Below are positions 35,117 through 43,858 of a stretch of DNA of 64,000 nucleotides, piece by piece. Below the pieces are notes generated by a model. It saw only the letters and a program-made list of their open reading frames with translations, did not search any database and was not told the DNA's origin. A program made the translations under genes and the position numbers. Origin of the DNA: RGIG9379 sp031553005 (lineage in GTDB: Bacteria > Bacteroidota > Bacteroidia > Bacteroidales > Paludibacteraceae); contig JAVBMA010000066.1 in NCBI GenBank assembly GCA_031553005.1, positions 62,001 through 126,000 of the forward strand, read 5' to 3'. How positions within the stretch are numbered: the stretch's first letter is position 1; each line of letters opens with the position of its first letter.

Positions 35117-35183
35117 CAAGAAACCAAATAAGTTAGCGAATAAACAGGCTAACAAATCTTAAGTTTTATAAAGAATTTATTAT

Positions 35184-35285
35184 CATGTTTTTAGTAAACA
35201 AGTTGACAAGTAAACAAGAATAAGAATGACTTTTCAACTCGTCTACTTGTTTACTCGTTAACTTGTTTACTTGTCTATTTATCAC
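35184..35285. repeat. family A interspersed repeat, copy 3 (reverse orientation)
   Basis: GTTTTTAGTAAACAAGTTGA and further AAACAAG/CTTGTTTA units. Its left end, read backwards, is CTTGTTTACTAAAAACATGA followed by TAATAAAT, matching the right end of copy 1. Confidence 0.6.
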
Positions 35286-35391
35286 TTTTTTTTATTTCTA
35301 TTCAACTAGTTTACCTGTTTTATTGTTAACTAATAAAAAATTTATAAATTTACGAGACTGAAACAGAGTACTAACAAAAAATATAAAAGCT
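35286..35391. other. leader of the universal stress protein gene
   Basis: AT-rich, no gene. A -7-like TTTACGAG near 35349 is a weak promoter candidate. Confidence 0.3.
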
Positions 35392-36504
35392 ATGGAAGAT
35401 AATTTAGTAACGGTTGCAATCCATACATACGAAAAAGCGCAAATTTTAAAGTCTGTATTGGAGGCCAACGGCATAGAAGCCTACATTCACAATGTAAACC
35501 AGATACAACCTGTCGTCTCGGCAGGAGTAAGGGTAAGAATAAAAGAGAGCGATTTGGCAAAAGCATTGTGTATCATTGAAGAAATGAACAATGCGGAAGT
35601 CGTGGAAAAAGCGTTGGAAGAAAAACATAAAAAACACCCGATTCTTATTCCTATCGACTTTTCCGATTATTCTGTCAAGGCTTGTGAATTCGGATTTGGT
35701 CTGGCTCACACACTACAAACAGAAGTAGTATTGCTGCACGCTTATTTTGCCCCGTCTTTCGGAGCCATGCCGATTGGCGATGTAATAAATTACGAAATAG
35801 GACAAGATGAAGAAACCCTTAAATTCGTGATAGACAAGGTAAATAAGGAGATGGAAAAACTTACAAAAGAGATTAAGGAAAAGATTAAAAACGGTTCCTT
35901 GCCTGATGTCAAGTTTAAACACGTCCTGCGCGAAGGTATTCCGGAAGAAGAGATTATCCGTTATTCAAAAAAACATACTCCCTTGATTATCATAATGGGA
36001 ACCAGAGGTAAAAATCAGAAAGACATTGACCTGATTGGTAGTGTTACCGCTGAAATAATAGAACGTTCGCGCGTTCCGGTTTTAGCTATTCCTGAAAACA
36101 ATTCCGTGGACAGCTTCGACCATATCCGGAACATAGCTTATGCTACCAATTTTGATGAAAAAGACCTGATTGCATTCGAAAAACTGATGCAATTGATGAA
36201 ACCGTTCCGTTTCAGGATGCATTTCATCCATTTTGACCAGAAGGAAAACGCTTGGACAGAAATCAAGCTAAGCGGAATAAAAGAGTATTTTTCCAAGTTT
36301 TATCCTGACCAGGAGATTGAATATCATATTTTACGTGGTAATGACATTCTGAATGTTTTTGATGAATTTGTCCATCACAATAAAATAGATGTCCTTTCTC
36401 TAACCACACATAAAAGGAATATTTTTACCCGGTTATTCAATCCGAGTATTGCCCGTAAAATGGTATTTCACTCCGACACCCCGATGTTAGTATTCCATGC
36501 ATAA
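35392..36504 (+). CDS. universal stress protein with N-terminal DUF2007
   Basis: 370 residues in three parts: residues 1-75 are the DUF2007 signal-transducing-like domain (VAIHTYEKAQILKSVLEANGIEAYIHN), then two USP repeats. The first repeat has HPILIPIDFSDYSVKACEFG and the nucleotide-binding tail IIMGTRGKNQKDIDLIGSVTAEIIERSRVPVLAIP, a G-2x-G-9x-G(S/T)-like motif that suggests ATP binding; the second, FDHIRNIAYATNFDEKDL to MVFHSDTPMLVFHA, lacks that motif and is probably structural. Cytoplasmic. Exact role unknown. Confidence 0.9.
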   Translation: MEDNLVTVAIHTYEKAQILKSVLEANGIEAYIHNVNQIQPVVSAGVRVRIKESDLAKALCIIEEMNNAEVVEKALEEKHKKHPILIPIDFSDYSVKACEFGFGLAHTLQTEVVLLHAYFAPSFGAMPIGDVINYEIGQDEETLKFVIDKVNKEMEKLTKEIKEKIKNGSLPDVKFKHVLREGIPEEEIIRYSKKHTPLIIIMGTRGKNQKDIDLIGSVTAEIIERSRVPVLAIPENNSVDSFDHIRNIAYATNFDEKDLIAFEKLMQLMKPFRFRMHFIHFDQKENAWTEIKLSGIKEYFSKFYPDQEIEYHILRGNDILNVFDEFVHHNKIDVLSLTTHKRNIFTRLFNPSIARKMVFHSDTPMLVFHA

Positions 36505-36542
36505 AGTGTAAATTATCACTAATGCCAAGTCAATGAATTTTA

Positions 36543-36610
36543 TAAACATAAAGGCAAAAAGAACACGAAGTTATATTTATTTTTTTCCGTACTTTATGCC
36601 TTTGTGTTTA
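36543..36610 (+). terminator. hairpin after the universal stress protein gene
   Basis: TAAACATAAAGGC and GCCTTTGTGTTTA pair (one wobble) over a 42-base loop. No long T-run follows; weak terminator candidate. Confidence 0.4.
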
Positions 36611-36676
36611 CTATTTTTCATTAATGGTAAATTTCCCTGAAAAATTTTGAATTAAAAACGAGAAGAAAGTAGGTTG

Positions 36677-37633
36677 ATGAAAAAGATGATAAAAGTCTTC
36701 ATGTTGATTTTCTTTATATTTTGCTCTTTAAACCTGAATAGCCAGCAAGAAGAGGTTGAAAAGAGAGATATTTGTGAAACGGCATATTATGCCCCCGAAA
36801 TACCTCAAACAGCATATTTTTGCGGTGAAAAGGTCGATTTAACAAATTACTATTTGCGCGAACGGTATGACCGAGAGCTATTAAGCTTTAGTTATTGGCA
36901 CTCGCAAATATTTTTAATGATAAAACGCGCGAATAAGTATTTCCCGATAATTGAACCGATTCTGGAATCGGAAGGCGTTCCGAACGATTTCAAATATCTG
37001 GCGTTAATCGAGAGTAGTTTAGACCCAAGAGCGATTTCAGCGGCAAAAGCAGCCGGAATATGGCAAATATTAGCAGAAACAGCCAAAGAATACGGGTTGG
37101 AAGTCTGTGAGGATGTGGATGAAAGATACAATCTGGAAAAGGCTACGGTGATGGTATGCAAATATTTGAAAAAGACTTACGAACAGACCGGAAACTGGTC
37201 TACAGCAGCCGCTTCGTACAATGCAGGAAGAGGAAAAGTCAATTCACAAATAGAAACTCAGCAAACAAACAACTATTTCGACATGTTATTCGGAGAAGAG
37301 ACAAACCGGTATCTCTTCCGGATGATTATAGCCAAACAGATTCTCGCAAATCCGCAGAAATACGGATTTTATCTCAAAAAAGAAGATTTATACTATTTTG
37401 TAGACTCAGAGACAGTTGAAGTGAATTGTTCAATTCCAAATCTGACGAATTTTGCCAAAAGCTACGGAATCAACTATCAATTATTAAAAGATGCGAATCC
37501 TTGGCTAAGAACCAATAAACTGGAAAATAGAAATAAAAAAACTTATTATATAAAAATCCCAAAAGAAAGCGCCATAAAGTTTGATTCTAAAAAAATCAAT
37601 GTATATCAAAATAACTGGGTGGTAAATCCTTGA
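36677..37633 (+). CDS. lytic transglycosylase, MltD-like
   Basis: 318 residues from the ATG at 36677 (a TTG codon just before is an unlikely start). Signal peptide MKKMIKVFMLIFFIFCSLNL then NSQQ. The SLT fold is plain: ESEGVPNDFKYLALIESSLDP with the catalytic Glu in IESS, AAGIWQILAETAKEYGLEV, and SYNAGRGKVN. The C-terminal 60 residues look like a weak LysM-type module (TNFAKSYGINYQLLKDANPW). It cleaves peptidoglycan glycan strands in the periplasm. In MltD the second motif usually reads GLWQFM; here it is GIWQIL. Confidence 0.9.
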   Translation: MKKMIKVFMLIFFIFCSLNLNSQQEEVEKRDICETAYYAPEIPQTAYFCGEKVDLTNYYLRERYDRELLSFSYWHSQIFLMIKRANKYFPIIEPILESEGVPNDFKYLALIESSLDPRAISAAKAAGIWQILAETAKEYGLEVCEDVDERYNLEKATVMVCKYLKKTYEQTGNWSTAAASYNAGRGKVNSQIETQQTNNYFDMLFGEETNRYLFRMIIAKQILANPQKYGFYLKKEDLYYFVDSETVEVNCSIPNLTNFAKSYGINYQLLKDANPWLRTNKLENRNKKTYYIKIPKESAIKFDSKKINVYQNNWVVNP

Positions 37634-37657
37634 AAAGAATTTTAAACACAAATACAG

Positions 37658-37696
37658 AAAGGCGTAAAGAATAAAAACTTTGCGCCTTTGTTTTTC
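37658..37696 (+). terminator. intrinsic terminator of the transglycosylase gene
   Basis: AAAGGCGTAAAG and CTTTGCGCCTTT pair with one wobble, then GTTTTTCC. Confidence 0.75.
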
Positions 37697-37871
37697 CGGC
37701 GTTTATTTGCAAGCAAGTCAATATATGAGTTCATTTTTTCAATTCTCCTTTTGTTATATAATTAATATTATGTTAAGTAAAATATTTAAGAATATACCCT
37801 TTTGATTCATTTTGTGATTATTTCCTTGATTTATTCATTCAAATGAAATATCGATTCTCTGTATAATTCCC

Positions 37872-37879
37872 TACTTTTG
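37872..37879 (+). promoter_or_regulatory. -7 promoter element of the patatin gene
   Basis: TACTTTTG 27 bases before the ATG at 37906. Confidence 0.6.
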
Positions 37880-37905
37880 TTTGTAGCAATTTGAAAAATA
37901 GAATC

Positions 37906-38691
37906 ATGAAAGAAAATCCATACAATATAGGAATCTGTTTAAGTGGCGGAGGCGCCTTGGCATTAGCTCACATTGGCGTATTGCAAGCATTGGAAGAAAA
38001 CGGAATTTATCCCGACATAATTTCGGGCTCCAGTATGGGCAGTATTGTCGGCGTACTCTACGCATCCGGATATTCTCCAAAGAAAATGAAAGAAATCATT
38101 GTTACCGAGCACTTATTCAGCCCTTTCCGCTTGTTTGATTTCCGGTTATTCTCCAAAACCGGATTTTCATCGCACCACACCTTACGCCATCTGTTGCAAA
38201 AATACGTCCCTGAAAATGATTTCGCATCATTAAAGAAAAAACTGGCTGTATGCGTTGTTAACCTGAATAAAGGCAAATGGGAAATTATTGATTCGGGCAA
38301 AAAGCTGCACGAATATATTGTAGCATCCTCTGCCATCCCAATGCTTTATGAAGTGGAAGAAATTGACGGATATATGTATGTAGACGGCGGTGTTTTGAAC
38401 AACTTACCGGTTGACCCGCTGAAACCTCTTTGCAAGCGGATTATCGGCATCGATGTAATACCCTACAACGAACAAAAATCTTTTGACAGCAAACTGAGTA
38501 TTGTGAGCTCCTATATCAATCTGCAAAGCCACAACAATTCAAAAAAACGCTATAAACTTTGCGACGACCTGATTTTTGTAAACAGTATTGAAAAATATCA
38601 TGCATTTAGCTTTAATGCCTATAAAGAGATTATCCAGTCGGGATATGACTGTACAATTAACTACCTAAAATCAAAACAATTAGCAAATTAG
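37906..38691 (+). CDS. patatin-like phospholipase
   Basis: 261 residues. ICLSGGGALALAHIGVLQAL gives the oxyanion glycine loop, ISGSSMGSIVGVLYA the GxSxG nucleophile elbow, and YVDGGVLNNLPVDPL the catalytic Asp (DGG). Complete Ser-Asp dyad, RssA-like cytoplasmic form without signal peptide. It should hydrolyse lipid acyl esters. The ATG at 37906 is preferred; a TTG five codons earlier lies only 12 bases after the -7 box. Monocistronic. Confidence 0.9.
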   Translation: MKENPYNIGICLSGGGALALAHIGVLQALEENGIYPDIISGSSMGSIVGVLYASGYSPKKMKEIIVTEHLFSPFRLFDFRLFSKTGFSSHHTLRHLLQKYVPENDFASLKKKLAVCVVNLNKGKWEIIDSGKKLHEYIVASSAIPMLYEVEEIDGYMYVDGGVLNNLPVDPLKPLCKRIIGIDVIPYNEQKSFDSKLSIVSSYINLQSHNNSKKRYKLCDDLIFVNSIEKYHAFSFNAYKEIIQSGYDCTINYLKSKQLAN

Positions 38692-38963
38692 TTGATTTGC
38701 TAATTGCCTGCGGGATGTTTTAATATTTCCAATAATCAAAAATAGAAGGCTTCTTCTCTCCTGCTCTTCCGGAATGCAAATATCTCTTTATTTATATTTA
38801 CAAATATTACAAAATAAGTATTTATCTTTGTTATGTTTAATCTTTGTGATTAGCATACAGAACCTTTGTTTTTCCAATTTAATGCAAAATCGCAAACTTT
38901 CTTTGAACGCAGATATCACAAAAATAAACTGATTGATAACTATATTATTTTAAAAATTACAAA

Positions 38964-39446
38964 ATGAAGAAAGTATTATTTTTTATTACTACGCTTGTTA
39001 TTGCAAGCATTTTTACAGGATGCAAAGAGGAAGAAAAAGGAAATCCGGAAGCTCTTATTGGAACATGGAAATACGAAAGCGCTACCGGGACTATTAACGG
39101 GCAAACTATTCCGGTAGATGAAGAATCTAATGAACAAATAACTTTTTATAGTAACGGAACAGTAGAATCTACTGAAGACGGCGCAGGAACTTATACCACC
39201 AAAGGTTACTCTATAACTATGACTTTTACCGACAAGGAAACAGGAAAACCAATAGTTTTGGGACCCGGTCAATCTGTTGAATTCGGTCCGGAAGATACCG
39301 GGTTAGACTTCGGAGTTATCGCAAATATTGAAAGCCAGACATACTCTGTACAGGGAAATAAATTAACCATCAAGAATAAAATAAGTGCCACTGTACTGGG
39401 ACAAAAAATGGTTATTACATCAATTGTCGTTTATAAAAAAATTTAA
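38964..39446 (+). CDS. lipocalin-like lipoprotein
   Basis: 160 residues: lipoprotein signal KKVLFFITTLVIASIFTGCK with Cys in the FTGC lipobox. The mature part begins LIGTWKYESATGTINGQTIP, the lipocalin-type GxW entry, followed by alternating strands (QITFYSNGTVESTEDGAGTY, GYSITMTFTDKETGK, YSVQGNKLTIKNKISAT). Such small lipocalin-like lipoproteins are very common in Bacteroidales; ligands unknown. A strong terminator follows. Single gene. Confidence 0.8.
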   Translation: MKKVLFFITTLVIASIFTGCKEEEKGNPEALIGTWKYESATGTINGQTIPVDEESNEQITFYSNGTVESTEDGAGTYTTKGYSITMTFTDKETGKPIVLGPGQSVEFGPEDTGLDFGVIANIESQTYSVQGNKLTIKNKISATVLGQKMVITSIVVYKKI

Positions 39447-39508
39447 AATATCCATAGTTGAATAAGTATGTAACTCGTCTTATCCTGAAAACAGTATGAT
39501 TTAACGGG

Positions 39509-39538
39509 AACCGATAGGATTATTCCTATCGGTTTTTT
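39509..39538 (+). terminator. intrinsic terminator of the lipocalin-like gene
   Basis: AACCGATAGGA and TCCTATCGGTT form a perfect 11-bp stem with a TTAT loop, then TTTT. Confidence 0.9.
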
Positions 39539-39665
39539 GATGTATAAACAGACAAATTACGGATAAAATAGAAAAAACAAAGCGAAAAAAAGCAATATTG
39601 AGCATAAATCCGGAAACGCTATAACAAAAATTGTTTCAGAAAAACAATAAATCAAATTCTTTTTG

Positions 39666-39840
39666 TACCTTCGTCGCTTGAACAATAGAGTTTATATTGA
39701 ATCTTTCTTAGCAATGATTTGTTCCGCACACTCTCAGGCGGCTCTTTCCATCGTCAAAATTGACCTCAAATCAACTTTTTTTGTTAGTATTAATAATTGC
39801 GATTGTATGCAAAAAACATCGTAGCTCAATTTTGATAAAT
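39666..39840 (+). promoter_or_regulatory. promoter and long leader of the DEAD-box helicase operon
   Basis: TACCTTCG at 39666-39673 is one base off the -7 consensus. It would give a leader of about 165 bases before the helicase start, long for this genome. Long leaders that change fold with temperature are usual in front of cold-shock genes; this is inference. Confidence 0.35.
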
Positions 39841-40968
39841 TTGAAATCATTTAAAGAATTAAACATTTCCGAGCCAATATTAAAGGCACTTGTACTCAAA
39901 AAGTACGAAACCCCTACCCCTATACAGGAAAAGGCAATACCTGTTGCTCTCAACGGACAGGACTTGTTGGGAATAGCCCAAACAGGAACGGGTAAAACCG
40001 CCGCCTTTGCAATTCCGATTATACAGAAACTCAATCAACCGCTACCCAAGGGACAAAAGCGTGAGATAAAAGCATTGATATTGACTCCGACACGTGAGTT
40101 GGCAATACAGATTGACGAGTGCTTTAGTGATTATTCCAAATATACAGGTTTGCGCCATACGGTAATTTTCGGCGGAGTAAGCCAAATACCACAGATTGAG
40201 AAGCTCAAAAACGGAATAGACATATTGATTGCTACTCCCGGACGTCTGCTCGACTTGATTAACCAGAAGTACATTACGCTTGAGCATATCAGCCACTTTA
40301 TTCTTGACGAAGCGGACAGAATGCTTGATATGGGTTTCATACACGATATCAAACGCCTGTTACCAATGCTGCCCAAACGCAAGCAAACTCTATTCTTTTC
40401 GGCAACTATGCCTCCGGCAATAGCTAATCTCTCAAAATCCATTCTGCATAATCCTGTTAAAGTGGAAGTTACACCCGTTTCATCAACGGTAAATACAATA
40501 AACCAACACTTGTACTTTGTGGAAAAACCGCAGAAAAGCAGCCTGCTTATCAATATTTTAAAGAAAGAAGAGGATAAATCGGCACTTGTCTTTTCGCGTA
40601 CAAAGCATGGTGCGGATAGAATTGCAAGAGTGTTGAACAAAGAGGGTATTTTCTGTGAGGCTATTCACGGCAACAAAACACAAGGGGCAAGGCAACGCGC
40701 TCTTACCAATTTCAAGTCGGGAAAAATGCGCGTGATTATTGCAACTGACATTGCTGCACGGGGCATTGACATCAAAAATCTGGAAATCGTTATCAACTAC
40801 GATATGCCGGATATGGCGGAAACCTACGTCCACCGTATAGGTCGTACAGGACGTGCCGGTAAAACCGGAACCGCTCTCTCTTTTTGCTCACAGGAAGAAC
40901 GGGCGATGATAAAGGATATTCAGAAATTGACCGGAAAGAAACTGAAAACCGCTGTATTAACTGCTTAA
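39841..40968 (+). CDS. DEAD-box RNA helicase, RhlE-type
   Basis: 375 residues if started at the TTG at 39841, giving LKSFKELNISEPILKALVLK, the known N-terminus of the family; no ATG suits and an earlier frame adds 27 unrelated residues. Motifs in order: Q motif YETPTPIQEKAIP, I AQTGTGKT, Ia PTRELAIQ, Ib TPGRLLD, II DEAD, III SAT, IV LVFSRTKHGADRIA, V ATDIAARGIDI, VI HRIGRTGRAG. ATP-driven RNA unwinding. A cold-shock protein gene starts 23 bases downstream and an RRM gene after that. Confidence 0.93.
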   Translation: MKSFKELNISEPILKALVLKKYETPTPIQEKAIPVALNGQDLLGIAQTGTGKTAAFAIPIIQKLNQPLPKGQKREIKALILTPTRELAIQIDECFSDYSKYTGLRHTVIFGGVSQIPQIEKLKNGIDILIATPGRLLDLINQKYITLEHISHFILDEADRMLDMGFIHDIKRLLPMLPKRKQTLFFSATMPPAIANLSKSILHNPVKVEVTPVSSTVNTINQHLYFVEKPQKSSLLINILKKEEDKSALVFSRTKHGADRIARVLNKEGIFCEAIHGNKTQGARQRALTNFKSGKMRVIIATDIAARGIDIKNLEIVINYDMPDMAETYVHRIGRTGRAGKTGTALSFCSQEERAMIKDIQKLTGKKLKTAVLTA

Positions 40969-40990
40969 AAACAACTATAAAATAATATTA

Positions 40991-41425
40991 ATGGCAACTT
41001 CATTTAATAAGAAAGAGTTAGAAAAGAAAAAAGAAAAAAAAAGAAAAGAAAAACAGATACGCAAGGAAGAACGCAAATCCGGCGGTAGTAAATCATTTGA
41101 CGATATGATTGCATACGTGGATGAAAACGGAGTAATAACCAGTACACCGCCAGACCCAAGCAAAAAAACGAAAGTGGATTTGGATGATATAATAATTTCT
41201 ACTCCTAAAAAAGAAGAGATGGAAGAAGTGCCGTTAACCGGCCGCGTAGAGTACTTTAATGCGGATAAAGGCTATGGTTTTATCAAAAACCTTTCCGGTG
41301 TAGACAAATATTTTTTCCATATTAGCAACGCTCCGGCGAACATTTCCGAAGGAAATATGGTTACCTTTGAACTGGAGCGAGGCGAAAAAGGTATGAATGC
41401 CGTAAAAATCGCTCTTACAAAATAA
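40991..41425 (+). CDS. cold-shock domain protein with N-terminal extension
   Basis: 144 residues. The first 65 are highly charged (KKELEKKKEKKRKEKQIRKE) and likely RNA-contacting or disordered. Residues about 78-144 are a CSD: GRVEYFNADKGYGFIKNLSG (RNP1 is KGYGFI), KYFFHISNAP (RNP2), then GNMVTFELERGEKGMNAVKI. Single-stranded nucleic acid binding. The helicase, CSD and RRM genes in one run suggest a cold-adaptation/RNA chaperone operon. Confidence 0.93.
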   Translation: MATSFNKKELEKKKEKKRKEKQIRKEERKSGGSKSFDDMIAYVDENGVITSTPPDPSKKTKVDLDDIIISTPKKEEMEEVPLTGRVEYFNADKGYGFIKNLSGVDKYFFHISNAPANISEGNMVTFELERGEKGMNAVKIALTK

Positions 41426-41466
41426 AACAAAATCATTTTACTTACATTAATAATAAAAACAAAAAG

Positions 41467-41787
41467 ATGAACATTTACATTTCAAATTTAAACTACAGCA
41501 CAGCTGTTGATAGCTTACAGGAATTATTCGAACAATATGGTGAGGTATCATCTGCCAGCGTTATTACAGATAGAGAAACAGGGCGCTCACGCGGATTCGG
41601 TTTTGTAGAAATGCCGGACGATGCTGATGCTCAGAAAGCTATTGATACTCTTAACGGAACCGACTTTGAGGGAAAAACAATCAACGTTAATGTTGCCCGT
41701 CCGAAAACAGAAAGAAGCAACAATAACAGAGGCGGTGGATTCAATCGCGGTGGCGGTAACGGCGGATACAACAGAAACAGATATTAA
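41467..41787 (+). CDS. RRM-type RNA-binding protein
   Basis: 106 residues: one RRM with RNP2 NIYISNLNY and RNP1 RSRGFGFVEM, then a short Asn/Arg/Gly-rich tail (NNRGGGFNRGGGNGGYNRNR) like eukaryotic and cyanobacterial cold-induced RNA-binding proteins. It follows the cold-shock gene by 41 bases on the same strand. Confidence 0.95.
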   Translation: MNIYISNLNYSTAVDSLQELFEQYGEVSSASVITDRETGRSRGFGFVEMPDDADAQKAIDTLNGTDFEGKTINVNVARPKTERSNNNRGGGFNRGGGNGGYNRNRY

Positions 41788-41790
41788 TTT

Positions 41791-41871
41791 AGTTGAAAGC
41801 TGAAAAGGGAAAAGTGAAAGTTGGGGATAAAATAATATTTACCTTTCAACTTTCACTTTTCTGCTTTCAAT
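41791..41871. repeat. family B repeat, inverted pair
   Basis: AGTTGAAAGCTGAAAAGGGA... on the left and CTTTCACTTTTCTGCTTTCA on the right can form a hairpin of about 25 bp with mismatches, just after the RRM stop; probable terminator. Confidence 0.6.
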
Positions 41872-41951
41872 TATATAGTAGTTGATAAAATATTTTCATT
41901 AGAATTTTTTCTATATATTTTCAATGTTTATATTGAAAAATTTTCATCTAT

Positions 41952-42797
41952 TTAAGCTTTCACTTTTCCCTTTTCAACTTTCACCTTTTTTGCGCTTTCG
42001 TAGCCTTGCATATATAGCTCGTTCAATTTAGCGGTATTGCGCTCCATTCTGCCTACTTCCAGTTTTTGCTCGGGACGGATAACGATTATCTCTCCGGTAT
42101 CTTCTTTTTGCTCAATAAAATCCATTATTTCATTGTATTGCCTGTTTTTTCTTTTTATTTGCTCCCGTATCGCAGGATATGCACGATAAACAAACTTGGG
42201 AAGCCACATATCCGAATCGGATTTCCGGTAACCTTTATTGCGGGTTAAAACAACCACGTTTTTCTGATAACCATCTTCTATTGCTTTCCTGATTGGAATA
42301 GCATCGCACACTCCCCCATCAAGCATCGGAATATTATCGACATAAGCTATGGGACACGCAATGGGAAGGCTGCAAGATGCTTTACAGATATCTATCAGCC
42401 GTTCAGGGTCTTCTTTCTCTTCAAAATATTCAGCTTCGCCTGTAAGGCAATTGCTGGTTACAATAACACAACGGTTGGGATTGGAGAAAAAAGTACCGTA
42501 GTCGAAAGGGATAATTTTGTGAGGAAACTCTTCGAAAAGTATATCAAAATCCATCAGGCTTCTTTTCTTGAAAAGAGGTTTTATCCCAATATATTTATAT
42601 TTCTCCAGTAATTCGGTGTTACACTTCTTAGACCTTCCTTTTTGTTTTGAAAGATAAGAAAGGGCATTGCAAGCTCCGGCAGAAACGGCAATCGTATACG
42701 GAAAATTGATATCATTATCCATAAAATAGTCCAAAACCCCGGAAGTAAAAATCCCGCGCATTCCGCCTCCTTCTAGTACCAACCCTATATTTTCCAT
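41952..42797 (-). CDS. patatin-like phospholipase family protein, YjjU-type
   Basis: 281 residues: LVLEGGGMRGIFTSGVLDYF (oxyanion loop), TIAVSAGACNALSYLS at the nucleophile elbow, and MLDGGVCDAIPIRKAIEDGY with the catalytic Asp. The elbow reads A-V-S-A-G, so the first glycine of GxSxG is Ala; Ser and Asp are kept, activity is still likely. The end KKVKVEKGKVKA is encoded by a family B repeat, an unusual C-terminus. No signal peptide. Not similar enough to the patatin at 37906 to be a recent duplicate. Confidence 0.88.
   Translation of the reverse strand: MENIGLVLEGGGMRGIFTSGVLDYFMDNDINFPYTIAVSAGACNALSYLSKQKGRSKKCNTELLEKYKYIGIKPLFKKRSLMDFDILFEEFPHKIIPFDYGTFFSNPNRCVIVTSNCLTGEAEYFEEKEDPERLIDICKASCSLPIACPIAYVDNIPMLDGGVCDAIPIRKAIEDGYQKNVVVLTRNKGYRKSDSDMWLPKFVYRAYPAIREQIKRKNRQYNEIMDFIEQKEDTGEIIVIRPEQKLEVGRMERNTAKLNELYMQGYESAKKVKVEKGKVKA
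41956..41990. repeat. family B repeat inside a gene end
   Basis: GCTTTCACTTTTCCCTTTTC then AACTTTCACC. On the minus strand it encodes the last residues VKVEKGKVKA of the patatin gene, so the C-terminus appears to be repeat-derived. Confidence 0.6.
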
Positions 42798-42815
42798 TTC
42801 GAATTCTTTTTTATC

Positions 42816-42871
42816 ACAACTACAGAAGACATTCTAAGTTTTCGAAAACTTAGAATGCCTTCTGTAGTTGT
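42816..42871. terminator. long inverted repeat upstream of the patatin gene
   Basis: Arms of about 28 bases around TTCGAA with one mismatch (ACAACTACAGAAG and CTTCTGTAGTTGT at the ends). It lies between dapA's start-distal end and the patatin start; may act as a processing or termination hairpin. Confidence 0.5.
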
Positions 42872-42881
42872 AGTTATTTAA

Positions 42882-42911
42882 ATCAAAAAAGCCATCTTTT
42901 CAGATGGCTTT
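42882..42911 (-). terminator. intrinsic terminator of dapA
   Basis: AAAGCCATCT and AGATGGCTTT pair with a 4-base loop; on the minus strand TTTTTTGATT follows. Confidence 0.88.
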
Positions 42912-42921
42912 CCGTTATTTA

Positions 42922-43815
42922 TCAGCATTTTATATTTAGCTCATCCAGCACTTCGCGTATTTTCTCAAATGTAGTGATGCGGGTTGGAACTAATGGTAAA
43001 CGCAGTTTATTTTCGATATATCCCATAATGGAGAGCATGCATTTTGCTCCTGCCGGATTTCCGTCTACAAACAGTAAGTCAAACAGTTCGGTAAAGCGGT
43101 GATGAATAATCCGTGCCGCTTCATAATCGCCTTGCAACGCCAACCTGACCATCTTACTGAACTCTTTAGGAAAAGCATTTCCGATAACCGAAATAACACC
43201 TACCGCTCCCATGGTAATCAACGGATAAGTAATACCATCGTCTCCAGAAATAACCATAAAATCTTTCGGTTTATTCTTGATGATATCATTCATCTGGACA
43301 ATATTTCCCGATGCTTCTTTTATTGCAATGATATTCGGGTATTTATGGGCAAGGCGAAGAGTTGTTTCAGCCGTCATATTCACGCCTGTTCTTCCGGGCA
43401 CATTATATAAGACAACCGGAACTGCGGACGCTTCGGCAATAGCCGAATAATGTTGGAAAATACCTTCCTGAGACGGTTTATTATAATAAGGAACCACAGA
43501 AAGAATAGCATCAATACCTTCAAACTTATTATTTTTCAGTTCTTCGACAGTTGCTTTTGTATTATTACCTCCGACTCCCAACATGATTGGCAAACGACCA
43601 TTTACTTTAGCCAATACAGTCCGGACAATTTTATCTTTTTCTTCTTTCGACAGAGTTGGCGTTTCGGCTGTAGTACCTAATATAACCAAATAATCCGTGC
43701 CGTTCTGAAGCTGATAATCCAATAAGCGGTTAAGAGCATCGTAATCGACACTTTCATCCTCTTTAAAAGGTGTTATCAGGGCAACGCCCATGCCTGTAAA
43801 CTTAGTTTTTGTCAT
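42922..43815 (-). CDS. dapA: 4-hydroxy-tetrahydrodipicolinate synthase
   Basis: 297-residue TIM barrel that condenses pyruvate with aspartate semialdehyde in lysine/meso-DAP synthesis. GMGVALITPFKEDESVDYDA start; GTTAETPTLS (pyruvate contact), VVLYNVPGRTG (catalytic Tyr and Arg), IIAIKEASGNIVQM (Schiff-base Lys) and DDGITYPLITMGAVGVISV are all present. The DUF6913-like and ligA genes lie upstream on the same strand with small gaps, so the three may be one operon. Confidence 0.97.
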   Translation of the reverse strand: MTKTKFTGMGVALITPFKEDESVDYDALNRLLDYQLQNGTDYLVILGTTAETPTLSKEEKDKIVRTVLAKVNGRLPIMLGVGGNNTKATVEELKNNKFEGIDAILSVVPYYNKPSQEGIFQHYSAIAEASAVPVVLYNVPGRTGVNMTAETTLRLAHKYPNIIAIKEASGNIVQMNDIIKNKPKDFMVISGDDGITYPLITMGAVGVISVIGNAFPKEFSKMVRLALQGDYEAARIIHHRFTELFDLLFVDGNPAGAKCMLSIMGYIENKLRLPLVPTRITTFEKIREVLDELNIKC

Positions 43816-43858
43816 CTATGGTTGTGTTTCCTATTTCGACTTCAAATTTATAAAAAAT

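Noticed and set aside
35184..35285. CRISPR-like array
   Set aside because: The AAACAAG/ACTTGTTT units are short, alternate in direction and lack regular spacers; no cas genes are present.
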